Assembly: GCF_036195045.1 (NCBI RefSeq)
Contig: NZ_CP108100.1
Location: 2,294,001-2,358,000, forward strand
DNA: 64,000 nt
DNA from: Streptomyces sp. NBC_00236
GTDB lineage: Bacteria > Actinomycetota > Actinomycetes > Streptomycetales > Streptomycetaceae
Reading direction: 5' to 3'
Of the stretch, positions 1 through 7,933 are shown piece after piece (position 1 is the stretch's first letter; each line of letters starts with the position of its first letter). The notes beneath the pieces were generated by a model, which was not told where the DNA came from, made no database searches, and saw only the letters and a program-made list of their open reading frames with translations. A program made the translations under genes and the position numbers.

Positions 1-20
1 ACTGGATCTATCTGGGCACC

Positions 21-485
21 ATGCGTTCCGCGAACGCGGTCAGGTCCGGCGTGGACATCAAGTCGGAGATGCAGTACGCCCGGTGGCTCGGACCAGGAAC
101 CGGCACCATGACCCGTCTGCCGGATGCTGTCCGCGTCCTGATGGAGAGGGAAGAGACCACCCCCGCCCGGGGGGAGGTGGTCTCTTCGGTCCCCGGCCGC
201 GCCGAGTGGGGCCGCAGCGTCGCCACCGGATGTCGCCACACCGAGCGTTACGTACGCACCGGACTGGAACGCGGGCTCGCTCTCGTGCGGGCCCGCACCG
301 AATGCGGCGCCGGATCGCTGGCGTTCGGTGTCGCTCAGTTCCTCGCCGGACAGCACGCCACCTGCCCGGGCCCGTGCGGCCTGGAACTCCTGGGAGCGCA
401 GATCGTCACCACGGCTGTCTCTGTGGGGGTCCCCGAGGCGTATGCGTCCAGGGCCGTCACCAACGGCCTGGCAGGTGCCGCATGA
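21..485 (+). CDS. Small hypothetical protein of the integrative element, 5' end uncertain
   Basis: I do not recognise a family. The last 90 residues look like real protein (a segment with Cys-rich CPGPC and a helical tail) and the stop codon overlaps the next start as ATGA, which supports a coupled operon with the two following genes. The frame is open to the left edge, so the gene may start outside the window. An 11-bp perfect hairpin (151-186) interrupts the N-terminal half, so a GTG at 177 is another possible start. Role unknown; it is inferred to belong to the integrative element only from position. Confidence 0.5.
   Translation: MRSANAVRSGVDIKSEMQYARWLGPGTGTMTRLPDAVRVLMEREETTPARGEVVSSVPGRAEWGRSVATGCRHTERYVRTGLERGLALVRARTECGAGSLAFGVAQFLAGQHATCPGPCGLELLGAQIVTTAVSVGVPEAYASRAVTNGLAGAA
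151..186. other. Strong hairpin inside the first ORF
   Basis: AAGAGACCACC (151-161) is perfectly complementary to GGTGGTCTCTT (176-186) with a 14-nt G/C-rich loop. It could be an intrinsic terminator or attenuator at the 5' side of the small gene, or a protein-binding dyad. If it is a terminator, the first gene starts after it. Confidence 0.5.
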
Positions 486-856
486 GCGCCGCCGCCCAGC
501 CCGCCCCGGTAGGCGAGCAGTTGGGTTTCACGGGCCTGCCGGACGCTCCACAGCTCCGGCCCGGCACCGCGCACGCGGCTGTTGGGCGAAAGTCGTCGGC
601 CGCAGGCCGTCCGCTTCATCTTGTCCGCCCTGACCCGCACCCGGCCACCAGCACCGGCCCCCGGCAGGCGGTGCGGTGGCTGCACATCATCGCTCCGCCC
701 TCCTTCAGCGCGATCGTGTCCGCCCGGTCCTGGTGCAGGTGCGGATACAACCGCACCGCCAAGGGCCGGGCCGGCGTCCTGGCCCTGGTCGAAGCCCACA
801 CCGCCCATCCCGAACACTGCCCGCTGCTCAACCTCGAAGGGAGCAAGGCCGCATGA
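482..856 (+). CDS. Hypothetical protein (124 aa), element-encoded
   Basis: Translation-coupled on both sides: its ATG overlaps the upstream stop and its own stop overlaps the start of the DUF3987 gene. The N-terminal third is Pro/Ala-rich. The C-terminal part has CRCGYNRTAKGRAGVLALVEAH followed by a His-Cys pair, a spacing that could bind a metal, but no family is recognised. The tight coupling to the primase-like gene suggests a helper role in element replication or its control; that is inference. Confidence 0.7.
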   Translation: MSAAAQPAPVGEQLGFTGLPDAPQLRPGTAHAAVGRKSSAAGRPLHLVRPDPHPATSTGPRQAVRWLHIIAPPSFSAIVSARSWCRCGYNRTAKGRAGVLALVEAHTAHPEHCPLLNLEGSKAA

Positions 857-2391
857 GCGCCGATCTGTGGGAGGGCTTCGACGCCCTGGACCCCGAGACC
901 ATCACCGGCCCCGTCTGGGACGAGCCGGTACCCCTTAACCCCCGCCGGGAACTCCCGGTGTTCCCCGTGCACGCCCTGCCCGAGTGGCTGGGCGGCATGG
1001 TGGCCGGGGTCGCCGAGGAGACACAGACTCCGGTGGACCTCGCGGGGTGCCTGGCTCTGGCCGTCCTCGCCACCGCCGCCGGCGGCCGTGCCGTGGTCAG
1101 CGTCCGGGGCCACTGGCGCGAGCCCGTGAACCTGTACACCGCCGTCGCGCTGCCGCCCGGCAACCGCAAGAGCGCGGTGTTCGGACTCATGACGGGCCCG
1201 CTCCTCGCCGTCGAGAAGACATTGGTGGAGCTGTCCGGGCCGCGCCGGGCCGAAGCCGAGACCACCGCCCGTCTGGCCCGATCGGCAGCCGACAAGGCCG
1301 CCCAGAAGGCCGCAGCCGCCGAACCCGGGCTGCGGGACCAGCTCACCGCCGAAGCCGTCCACCTCGCCCAGCAGGCCGACGAGATGGCCGTCCCCGCCAA
1401 GCCGCAGTTGGTCGCTGACGACGTCACCCCGGAAAGCCTGGCCTCCCTGGTTGCCGAGCAGGACGGGCGGATGAGCGTCATGTCCGCCGAAGGGGAGATC
1501 TTCGACATCATCGCGGGCCGCTACTCCGGCACCCCCAACATGGGCATTTTCCTCAAGGGCCACGCCGGCGACATGGCCCGCGTCAACCGGCAGGGCCGCG
1601 ACGCCCAGCACGTCGAAGCCCCCGCCATCACCATGGGCCTCGCTATCCAGCCCGAAGTCCTGGACGCCCTCGGACGCGTCAAAGGCGCCGACGGACGCGG
1701 CCTGCTCGCACGCTTCCTCTACGCCAAGCCCGTCTCACTCGTAGGCAGCCGCAACCTCACACCGGCCCTGCTCCCGGAGGAGACCGCCGCCGCCTACGCC
1801 CAGCGCCTGGGCGGCCTCACCATGGCGCTCGCGGACTGGACCGACCCCGCCGTCCTCACCCTCACTCCCGAGGCCGACGCCGTACTCCTCGCCTACCAGC
1901 GGGTGACCGAGTCCCGTATCGGGAAGGGCCGCAGCCTCCACCCGATCATCAAGTGGGCCTCCAAGCGGGACGGGGCCGTGGCCCGCATCGCCGGACTCCT
2001 CCACCTCGCCACCCATCCCGACAACGGCTGGATGGTCCCGATCGAAGCGGCCACCATGGCCGCCGCCACCGAGATCGGGGACTACTTCACCGCCCACGCT
2101 CTCGAAGTCTTCGACGCCATGGGCGCCGACCCCGCCCAGGAAGCCGCCCACCAACTCCTCACTCACCTCAAGGAACAGCGCCTGTCCGGCTTCACCAAGC
2201 GCGAACTGTTCCGGGGCCTGGCACGCGGCGACTTCCCCGCCATGACCGACCTCGACCCCGCCCTGGTCCTCCTCGAAGAACACGGCTGGGTCCGACAGCA
2301 CCCTCAGCCGTCCCGCACCGGGCGCGGCCGGCCGCCGTCGCCCCGCTTCGACACCCACCCCAGCGTCACCCCGCCGCTCACCAGCGGCTGA
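853..2391 (+). CDS. DUF3987 primase/helicase-like replication protein
   Basis: A 512-aa protein of the DUF3987 type, found in plasmids, prophages and integrative elements and resembling the helicase half of primase-helicases. An ATP-binding loop variant PPGNRKSAVF lies at about residues 101-110, and an acidic strand MSVMSAEGEIFDII at about 207-220 fits Walker B. The C-terminal 80 residues look like a winged-helix domain (LSGFTKRELFRGLARG) with a basic tail. It stands where pSAM2-type elements carry their replication initiator, just before xis and int, so it is likely the replication protein of this element. Its stop codon is part of the first TGACAGAA repeat of the downstream array. No separate primase domain is visible. 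Confidence 0.8.
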   Translation: MSADLWEGFDALDPETITGPVWDEPVPLNPRRELPVFPVHALPEWLGGMVAGVAEETQTPVDLAGCLALAVLATAAGGRAVVSVRGHWREPVNLYTAVALPPGNRKSAVFGLMTGPLLAVEKTLVELSGPRRAEAETTARLARSAADKAAQKAAAAEPGLRDQLTAEAVHLAQQADEMAVPAKPQLVADDVTPESLASLVAEQDGRMSVMSAEGEIFDIIAGRYSGTPNMGIFLKGHAGDMARVNRQGRDAQHVEAPAITMGLAIQPEVLDALGRVKGADGRGLLARFLYAKPVSLVGSRNLTPALLPEETAAAYAQRLGGLTMALADWTDPAVLTLTPEADAVLLAYQRVTESRIGKGRSLHPIIKWASKRDGAVARIAGLLHLATHPDNGWMVPIEAATMAAATEIGDYFTAHALEVFDAMGADPAQEAAHQLLTHLKEQRLSGFTKRELFRGLARGDFPAMTDLDPALVLLEEHGWVRQHPQPSRTGRGRPPSPRFDTHPSVTPPLTSG

Positions 2392-2656
2392 CAGAAACCC
2401 CTGGACCGCTGACAGAACTGACAAAAATCAGCGAAACAGCCCCTGACCTGCGCAGACGGCCACTTCTGGCCCTGTGACAGAAATCAAAAGAAGTCCGACA
2501 GAAATCAAGCCCGCGCCTCGCCGGTCCGGTGGGGTGGCGTGACAGAAAGCCTCCCCAGCTATTTCTGTCAGATTTTCCGCGATTTCTGTCACAGGGCCCC
2601 CAGCGGGCAAACCAGCAGGTCAGACGCAGTGCCAGTGATTTCTGTCAGTTCTGTCA
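2389..2656. repeat. Iteron-like array forming a large inverted repeat, candidate origin or control region
   Basis: Ten copies of TGACAGAAATC or close variants lie in 268 bp. Six face right (2389, 2410, 2419, 2475, 2496, 2540) and four face left (ending 2570, 2591, 2647, 2656). Four left copies mirror the four right copies exactly about position 2533, with the same spacings of 21, 56 and 9 bp. The arms 2410-2506 and 2560-2656 match at about 70 of 97 positions by hand alignment. No gene fits. The region is A/T-rich compared with its flanks. It lies between the replication-like gene and xis, so a replication origin with iterons, or an operator for an element repressor, is the best guess. Confidence 0.8.
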
Positions 2657-2701
2657 CGGGAAATCGGCCCGCCGCCCACCCGGACAGCCGAGGAGCCCTT
2701 G

Positions 2702-2899
2702 GTGACCACCCCTCTGCCCACCACGCACAGAGCACTCACCGTCCCCCAAGTCATGGAAGCGCTCGGACTCAGCCGTTTCACGGTCTACAACCTCATCCGC
2801 TCGCGGGAGCTCCCGAGCATCACCATCGGCCGAGCCCGCCGCATCCCCGCCGAATCTCTCCGAACCTTCATGGAAACCAAGCTGGAGGAAGCCGCCTGA
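2702..2899 (+). CDS. xis: Excisionase / helix-turn-helix protein (Xis-type)
   Basis: A 65-aa protein with a MerR-like winged helix of the excisionase type: LTVPQVMEALGLSRFTVYNL, then a wing ending IGRARRIPAESL, and an acidic tail. Such proteins bend DNA at att sites and direct the integrase toward excision. I chose GTG 2702, 6 bp after GAGGAG; a TTG three bases upstream is too close to it. The stop overlaps the integrase start as TGATG, the usual xis-int coupling of Streptomyces integrative elements. The upstream repeat array may control it. Confidence 0.85.
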   Translation: MTTPLPTTHRALTVPQVMEALGLSRFTVYNLIRSRELPSITIGRARRIPAESLRTFMETKLEEAA

Positions 2900-4044
2900 T
2901 GGCACCGAAGAAGAGGAACCCGAACGGCGCCGGCAGCATCTGGCAGCGCAAAGACGGCCGGTACGAAGCCCGCGTCTACGTCCCTCAGCCCGACGGCACA
3001 CGCAAACGCAAGACCGTCTACGGCAGCACCTGGGACGAATGCGACACCAAGCGCCAGGAATTGGTCCTGCGCGACCGGCAAGGCGTCCCCACGCCCACTC
3101 GTTCCGCCAAGCTCTCCGAATGGCTGCCCTACTGGCTGGAGGAGTTCGTCAGGGACGACCGCAAGAAGACGACGTACGCCAAGTACGAGACGCACGTACG
3201 CCGGTACCTGATCCCGCACATCGGCTCCAAACGCCTGGAGACCCTTGGGGCCGCCGACGTGCGCCGCATGCTCACAGCCGTGACGGCACAGGCGTCGGCT
3301 GCGACAGCCAAGGAGTCTCACCGCGTTCTCCGCAGCGCTCTTACGGCCGCATGCCGCGAGGAGCTGATCACCAGAAACGCGGTCAAGCTCGTTCCGGCCC
3401 CCCGGGTGCAGTCACGAGAGCTGAAACCGTGGGACCTGGAAGAGACAACGACGTTCCTGGAGGCTGCGAGGAAGGATCCGCTGTACGCGGCGTTCGTGCT
3501 CGCCGTGGCTTTGGGGCTGCGGCGAGGAGAGGTCCTCGGACTCCGCTGGTCGGACATCGACCTGGAGCGCCGCACGCTCACCGTACGGAACCAGATCCAG
3601 CGGGTGCAGAAGGAGTTGTACGCGGACTCCACGAAAAATCGCCGGACGCGCGCCATCCCCGTACCACTCATGTGCGTGGCGCCGCTGCGCTGGCAGCGTC
3701 TCCGTCAAGCCGCGCAGCGCCACGACGCGGGGCGGGCCTGGCATGACAGCGACTACGTGTTCACTACCAGGACAGGGCGAACGATCGAGCCGAGAAACAT
3801 CAGCCGGTCGTTCGAGCGCATCACGGAGGACGCCGGGCTGCGCCGCATCCGCCTCCACGACGCTCGACATGGATGCGCCACACTCCTGTTCGCCGCTGGC
3901 GTGCCGGCGCGTGTCGTGATGGAGATCCTGGGGCACTCGCAGATCGCCGTCACGATGAACATCTACACCCACGTATCCGACGACAATCGGCGAGAGGCTA
4001 TGGGGCACATGGACCGGCTGTTGCGACGACGCCGACCCGAGTGA
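2899..4044 (+). CDS. int: Site-specific tyrosine integrase
   Basis: 381 aa, full length for the family. An AP2-like arm-binding N terminus (GSIWQRKDGRYEARVYVP) is followed by a SAM-like core-binding domain (about 70-165) and the catalytic domain. Catalytic residues are visible: Arg in GLRRGE (about 208), His320 and Arg323 in HDARHG, His346 in LGHSQ and the Tyr356 nucleophile in NIYTHV. It integrates and excises the element at a tRNA gene. It ends 12 bp before a hairpin and a tRNA-Val-like sequence, so the attachment site lies directly downstream, as in pSAM2-like elements. All catalytic residues are present, so it may still be active. Confidence 0.95.
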   Translation: MAPKKRNPNGAGSIWQRKDGRYEARVYVPQPDGTRKRKTVYGSTWDECDTKRQELVLRDRQGVPTPTRSAKLSEWLPYWLEEFVRDDRKKTTYAKYETHVRRYLIPHIGSKRLETLGAADVRRMLTAVTAQASAATAKESHRVLRSALTAACREELITRNAVKLVPAPRVQSRELKPWDLEETTTFLEAARKDPLYAAFVLAVALGLRRGEVLGLRWSDIDLERRTLTVRNQIQRVQKELYADSTKNRRTRAIPVPLMCVAPLRWQRLRQAAQRHDAGRAWHDSDYVFTTRTGRTIEPRNISRSFERITEDAGLRRIRLHDARHGCATLLFAAGVPARVVMEILGHSQIAVTMNIYTHVSDDNRREAMGHMDRLLRRRRPE

Positions 4045-4056
4045 GCTTCTGCCGGC

Positions 4057-4138
4057 AACGCCCCCGCAGCGAGCCGCTGCGGGGGCGTTCCGACTGCTCA
4101 GCGCAGCCGGTCGGGAACCGCCGACGTCAGCTTCGCAA
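4057..4138. other. Decayed attachment site: copy of tRNA-Val terminator and 3' half
   Basis: A hairpin with 13-bp perfect arms (4057-4069, 4077-4089) is identical in both arms to the one after tRNA-Val at 6761-6793. The next 48 bp (4091-4138) align without gaps to 6795-6842, the tRNA 3' half up to the anticodon, with 34 matches by hand count. The T-loop is destroyed, so this copy cannot be a working tRNA. Similarity ends at the anticodon loop, a usual crossover point for tyrosine integrases. The hairpin also serves as the integrase terminator. Confidence 0.75.
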
Positions 4139-4206
4139 TGCGTTCATCCAACACTGCGGGGCCGCAACTCGGGCGTGCTGTGGTCCCTTTGGCGTGTTCT
4201 GCCGTC

Positions 4207-5424
4207 TCACGGCCGAGTGATCTGCATGCTCGGTATGTCCCCCTTGCCCGTACACGCGGTCTTGCTCTCTCGATGCAAATCTTTGATGGCAGCTCGGATG
4301 TGCATCTGCCGTGCCTCCCCGAGAGCACTCCCCATGATCTCGGCGTGATAGCGATCCACGCTTACGGCAGCGTGTTCCTGTAGCAGGCGAAGAATGTTCT
4401 TCTTGATCTCTTCGACCCAGCCGCGCGCTCGTTGCTTCTCCTCTTGTTCGAACATGGCGTCGTCGTCAAACAGCGTGCCGTCCGCTGGCGGCGGAAGGAT
4501 CTCACGGCGCCACTGCGCCTGGGCGTGACTGATGGCCTCACCGAAGAGCCAAAGTCCAGCTGTGTGACGACTGAAAAGCACCAGGTGGTAGGCCGGTTGA
4601 TGATGCTCCCGGTTGCGTACCGGGATCGTCCAAGAGTGAGCCTTCACAGCGGCCCCGACTCGTTTGGCGAAGCCGTTCGCTATGCGCTGGACTGCCTCAC
4701 GATTGTCGGCCGAGTCCAGGTACTCCTCGCGCCACCAGTCCCCTCCGCAGGCGGCGTCCATAGCCTTCAGCGTCGCTTGCTTCCCCTTCGGCTCCTTGGA
4801 GCTGACCAACAACCCACCGATGCGACGTACTGCGTTGGCATTGAAGTTCAGCAACACCTCGGTTGCGTCACGGCCGGTGGATCCAGCCGGCTCACGTGAC
4901 CCAAAAAGTTGGGTGGTCAATGCCTCGAAGCTAAGCCCCAGGCCGAAGGGGTCGATGAACGCAAGGAGCGGCGACCCTTTCGCTTGCTCCAAAACGTATC
5001 CCAAGTGCTTCTCGACTTTGCCCTTGAGCGCTTCCGTGGTCAGGCCGCGCTCGCGTGCTTCCGTGACCAACTGGTCGAGACGTTTGAAGTCGGCAGGGCG
5101 ACGCTCGATGAAGTAGCAATCGAGTTGACGGATGCTCGCCACGTCGGCCGCAGAGTCCAGAATCAAGGCCGGTGACCCGGGCGTTCCGTCCTCGTAGCGG
5201 CCAGGGCCTGCGTAGCCGTCCAGGTAGACGACGCGGCCTCCTGGCGCCCACTTACCTACCTTCGCCGCGAACGGCTTGACGTATTGCTGAAGGATTTCGT
5301 GCTTCAAGACGGCGGCCGCCTTCTTGCTCACGAAGAACTGACGTGTAGCTTCGCTGACTTCCTCGCCAGCCTCTTCGCCACTGAGTAGGAGTTCCTCGTC
5401 CTCTACGTGCTCTTGCTCGACCAA
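4207..5424 (-). CDS. tcmP: Three-Cys-motif partner protein TcmP
   Basis: About 405 aa. Family signatures are the N-terminal FFVSKKAAAVLKHEILQQYV, then YLDGYAGPGRYEDGTPGSPA and later LLAFIDPFGLG. The DGYAGPG and IDPFG motifs recall motifs I and IV of Rossmann methyltransferases; SAM binding is my inference, not established. TcmP genes are typically found next to three-Cys-motif (DUF5131) genes, as here, with the partner directly upstream. Start: TTG 5424 has AGAGGGGG about 8 bp ahead; an in-frame GTG at 5496 has a poor ribosome site. Both genes lie inside a tRNA-Val att duplication, so they are cargo of a mobile island. The biochemical role is unknown to me. Confidence 0.85.
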   Translation of the reverse strand: MVEQEHVEDEELLLSGEEAGEEVSEATRQFFVSKKAAAVLKHEILQQYVKPFAAKVGKWAPGGRVVYLDGYAGPGRYEDGTPGSPALILDSAADVASIRQLDCYFIERRPADFKRLDQLVTEARERGLTTEALKGKVEKHLGYVLEQAKGSPLLAFIDPFGLGLSFEALTTQLFGSREPAGSTGRDATEVLLNFNANAVRRIGGLLVSSKEPKGKQATLKAMDAACGGDWWREEYLDSADNREAVQRIANGFAKRVGAAVKAHSWTIPVRNREHHQPAYHLVLFSRHTAGLWLFGEAISHAQAQWRREILPPPADGTLFDDDAMFEQEEKQRARGWVEEIKKNILRLLQEHAAVSVDRYHAEIMGSALGEARQMHIRAAIKDLHRESKTACTGKGDIPSMQITRP

Positions 5425-5541
5425 GATCCCGCCCCCTCTGTCTTGGATGCAGTTGCATATGACATTTTGGGGCGGGTCGCGCGCAGGCGCATCCACCTTG
5501 CAGTGATCACTTTGTCGAGTTGCTCAGCTCATGTACGGCGC

Positions 5542-6288
5542 TCAGGCGGTAACGGGGGCAGGCAACTCGTCCCACGTACGGCCTTGGAGCAGGCGGCCGT
5601 TGGCTTTGGGGGTGCGCCCGCCCCACTGCTTGAAGAAGAACGCCACACCGCTGTCTTGGCACGTGTCTCGGATGGATGCTGCCCAGGCCTCTTCCATGGG
5701 CCGGTGGCGAGGTCCAGACTCACCTCCAGCGATGACCCAATGGATGCCCTCCAGATCCAAGTTGTGTAGAGGGCCGAGGAGGGGTTCACACGACAAGAAG
5801 CGCACTGCGGCAGGCACCAGACGTAGGTCATCGACCCTCGGCAGCTCTCGGCTCGTCTCTACCGACACACCCATCCACAAGTTGGGCGGCCAGTCCAGGC
5901 TGTCTGCAACCTGACGCAGGCGTCGGGCCCGCTTGGTGAGAACTTGATACGTGTGCTGGGGGGTGTCGGACATGACCTGGAACACGCGGCGTACGTAGTC
6001 AAGCGGTACACGAGCGTGAAACAGGTCAGACATGGAGTTGACGAATACCGTGCGCGGACTGCGCCACTGGTAGGGGACTTGTAGAGCGTCCGGGTGCAGG
6101 GCGATACCGAACCCCGGGCCCGACGTCCGTGGGTCCCCGTCGCTTTGGTATTTGTCCGAACCCATAGCCTTCAGCCGCTTGGCAAGCGCTAGGGCATAGC
6201 AGTTGTCGCACCCCGAGGAAACCCGATCACATCCGGTGGTGGGATTCCACGTGGCTTCGGTCCACTCGATGCTGCTGCGATCGCTCAT
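5542..6288 (-). CDS. Three-Cys-motif protein, DUF5131 (phage Gp37/Gp68 family)
   Basis: 248 aa, full length. The three cysteines are C20, C27 and C30 (TGCDRVSSGCDNCYA, spacing x6, x2), which would suit an iron-sulfur cluster of radical-SAM type, though the spacing differs from the classical x3, x2. Other family blocks are SMSDLFHARVP, YQVLTKRA, WMGVSVE and WVIAGGESG.RHRPM, with FFFKQWGG near the end. ATG is preceded by GGGGAGG. It is cotranscribed with tcmP downstream. The family was named from mycobacteriophage proteins. Substrate and reaction are unknown; a role in nucleic-acid modification or phage conflict is inference. Confidence 0.9.
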   Translation of the reverse strand: MSDRSSIEWTEATWNPTTGCDRVSSGCDNCYALALAKRLKAMGSDKYQSDGDPRTSGPGFGIALHPDALQVPYQWRSPRTVFVNSMSDLFHARVPLDYVRRVFQVMSDTPQHTYQVLTKRARRLRQVADSLDWPPNLWMGVSVETSRELPRVDDLRLVPAAVRFLSCEPLLGPLHNLDLEGIHWVIAGGESGPRHRPMEEAWAASIRDTCQDSGVAFFFKQWGGRTPKANGRLLQGRTWDELPAPVTA

Positions 6289-6760
6289 CGGCTACCTCCC
6301 CTTCTTGCACCGCACGGACTGTTCGCAACTGTGTGCAACGACAACCCCACATCGGGCCAGACACCCCATCCAATCACCGGGACCCCCTGACTCAGGGCTG
6401 TTCGTCACGTGAAGGACCCAGACAGGGGCGATCCAGAGCAGCTGCCGCACGGTAATCGATTGTGCGTTCGAGACTAGGGGGTCGACGCGGCTCTCGACAG
6501 TGGCTGAACGTATATGCCCTGCGCAATCGACTCAGCGCACATCCCTCGCAGGTTAATCACCACGCAACAGCAGGGACCTTGCGACGGAAGCACTCCTGGG
6601 CGCCGGTGCCGCACCGTCGGTGAGCCAGGCCAACAGCTGCAGTCCCCGGCCGGGGCACGCACCGCCCCTACGAGGCGCCCGGAACCCGGGGGAAGCGTTT
6701 CCACTCACTGGTCCCGCAATCACACGCCAGGCCTGGGGACTGCCGTCACCTACTACCGTC
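6289..6760. other. Gene-poor stretch at the island's right end
   Basis: About 470 bp between the DUF5131 start and the tRNA-Val terminator. It must hold the promoter of the DUF5131-tcmP operon. I see no convincing gene, repeat or att-like extension. It may be the remains of the end of the inserted element. Confidence 0.4.
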
Positions 6761-6793
6761 AACGCCCCCGCAGCGGCTCGCTGCGGGGGCGTT
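6761..6793 (-). terminator. tRNA-Val terminator hairpin
   Basis: Perfect 13-bp arms AACGCCCCCGCAG (6761-6773) and CTGCGGGGGCGTT (6781-6793) with a 7-nt loop, 5 bp downstream of the tRNA CCA end. The arms are identical to those at 4057-4089. Confidence 0.85.
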
Positions 6794-6798
6794 CTGGC

Positions 6799-6873
6799 TG
6801 GTGGGCGCGGACGGTTTCGAACCGCCGACATCTGCTTTGTAAGAGCAGCGCTCTACCCCTGAGCTACGCACCC
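6799..6873 (-). tRNA. tRNA-Val (anticodon TAC)
   Basis: The complement strand reads a full cloverleaf: acceptor GGGTGCG pairs with CGCGCCC, a D-arm with GCTC/GAGC, anticodon stem CTGCT/AGCAG with loop CTTACAA giving anticodon TAC, T-arm GGCGG-TTCGAAA-CCGTC, discriminator A and an encoded CCA (6799-6801). It serves as the attachment gene of the integrative element to its left, whose 3' half is repeated at 4091-4138. Confidence 0.95.
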
Positions 6874-7067
6874 GTGGATGAAGGAACAGATTACATGCCC
6901 CACGGCCCCCCTCGACAATCGGTTGCCCGCCCCCGGGCAGCCCGCCCCCAAGGCCGTACGGGGGATATCCCCACCCCCGAGACGGTAGCCGTCCGGATCG
7001 TTCCGGCGGCGGGCGCTGCATACGGTGGAGGCACATCGGCAGCACCAGCCAGGGGGACTCCATCGCC

Positions 7068-7862
7068 ATGACCATCCGTACCAGTAACCGCACCCGTGCC
7101 CGTGCCCGTACCAACGCCCTCGTGGTCTCCGGGGGCGCCGTTCTGCTCGTCGGTGTGCTCAGTGGGTGCGGGAGTACGGACGTGGAGGACGCCCCGGCCG
7201 AGCACAAGTCGTTCGCGTACGGCGGGAAGGCGCTGACCATCGATGCGGAGAACTCCACCGTTGAGGTCGTGCCCGCCGATGTGGAGCAGATCGAGGTGAC
7301 GCGCAAGGTCGACGGGTGGGTGGTGCTCGGGAGTGGGCCGGATCCCGTGTGGAAGCTGGAGGGCGACACGCTGACGCTTCGGGTGGAGTGCGACGCGCTG
7401 ATCAGTGACTGCGGCGCGCGTCATCAGGTGAAGGTGCCTCGTGGGCTCGACCTGACCGTCGACGCGGACAACGGGAAGGTCACCGCGTCCGGGTTCGGTA
7501 CGCCGCTCAAGCTGTACTCCGACAACGGCGGGGTCGTCGTGCGGGATGTCACCGGGCCGCTGGAGCTGAAGAGCGACAACGGCTCCGTGCGGGGCGAGCG
7601 GCTCTCGGGGGCTTCCGTGGTGGCGCGTTCGGACAACGGTTCCGTGAATCTCGGCTTCAGCCGGGTTCCGGATCTCGTCGACACCGTCAGTGACAACGGG
7701 AGCATCACCATCGACCTGCCTGCGGGCAAGAACCGGTACGCCGTGTCCGCGTCGGCCGACAACGGGGACGTCTCCGTGGCCGTGCCCCGCAGTGACGACA
7801 GCCCGCATGCGGTGAAGGCGCACAGCGACAACGGCGAAGTCACGGTGCGAACCGCGAACTAA
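7068..7862 (+). CDS. Lipoprotein with DUF4097-type beta-helix repeats
   Basis: 264 aa. A basic N terminus, a hydrophobic stretch and lipobox VLSGC (Cys at about 33) mark a membrane-anchored lipoprotein. The mature part is a DUF4097-like, adhesin-type beta-helix: the turn motif S/D-DNG recurs about seven times at regular spacing (ADNGKV, SDNGGV, SDNGSV, SDNGSV, SDNGSI, ADNGDV, SDNGEV). It acts outside the membrane; no enzymatic residues are evident. ATG follows GGGGGA. It is a single gene reading away from the tRNA. Function of the family is not defined. Confidence 0.85.
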   Translation: MTIRTSNRTRARARTNALVVSGGAVLLVGVLSGCGSTDVEDAPAEHKSFAYGGKALTIDAENSTVEVVPADVEQIEVTRKVDGWVVLGSGPDPVWKLEGDTLTLRVECDALISDCGARHQVKVPRGLDLTVDADNGKVTASGFGTPLKLYSDNGGVVVRDVTGPLELKSDNGSVRGERLSGASVVARSDNGSVNLGFSRVPDLVDTVSDNGSITIDLPAGKNRYAVSASADNGDVSVAVPRSDDSPHAVKAHSDNGEVTVRTAN

Positions 7863-7933
7863 CAGGCCCGTGTGTTCGTCCTTACCTGGTGGGAGAATGT
7901 ACCGGGCAGGGCGAAACAGCACGGGAGAGGGAT

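Noticed and set aside
2389..2656. CRISPR array
   Set aside because: Repeat units are only 10-11 bp, occur in both orientations and have unequal short spacings; no cas genes are present.
4091..4138. A second tRNA gene
   Set aside because: The T-loop and acceptor stem are destroyed and only the 3' half is present, so it is a decayed attachment sequence.
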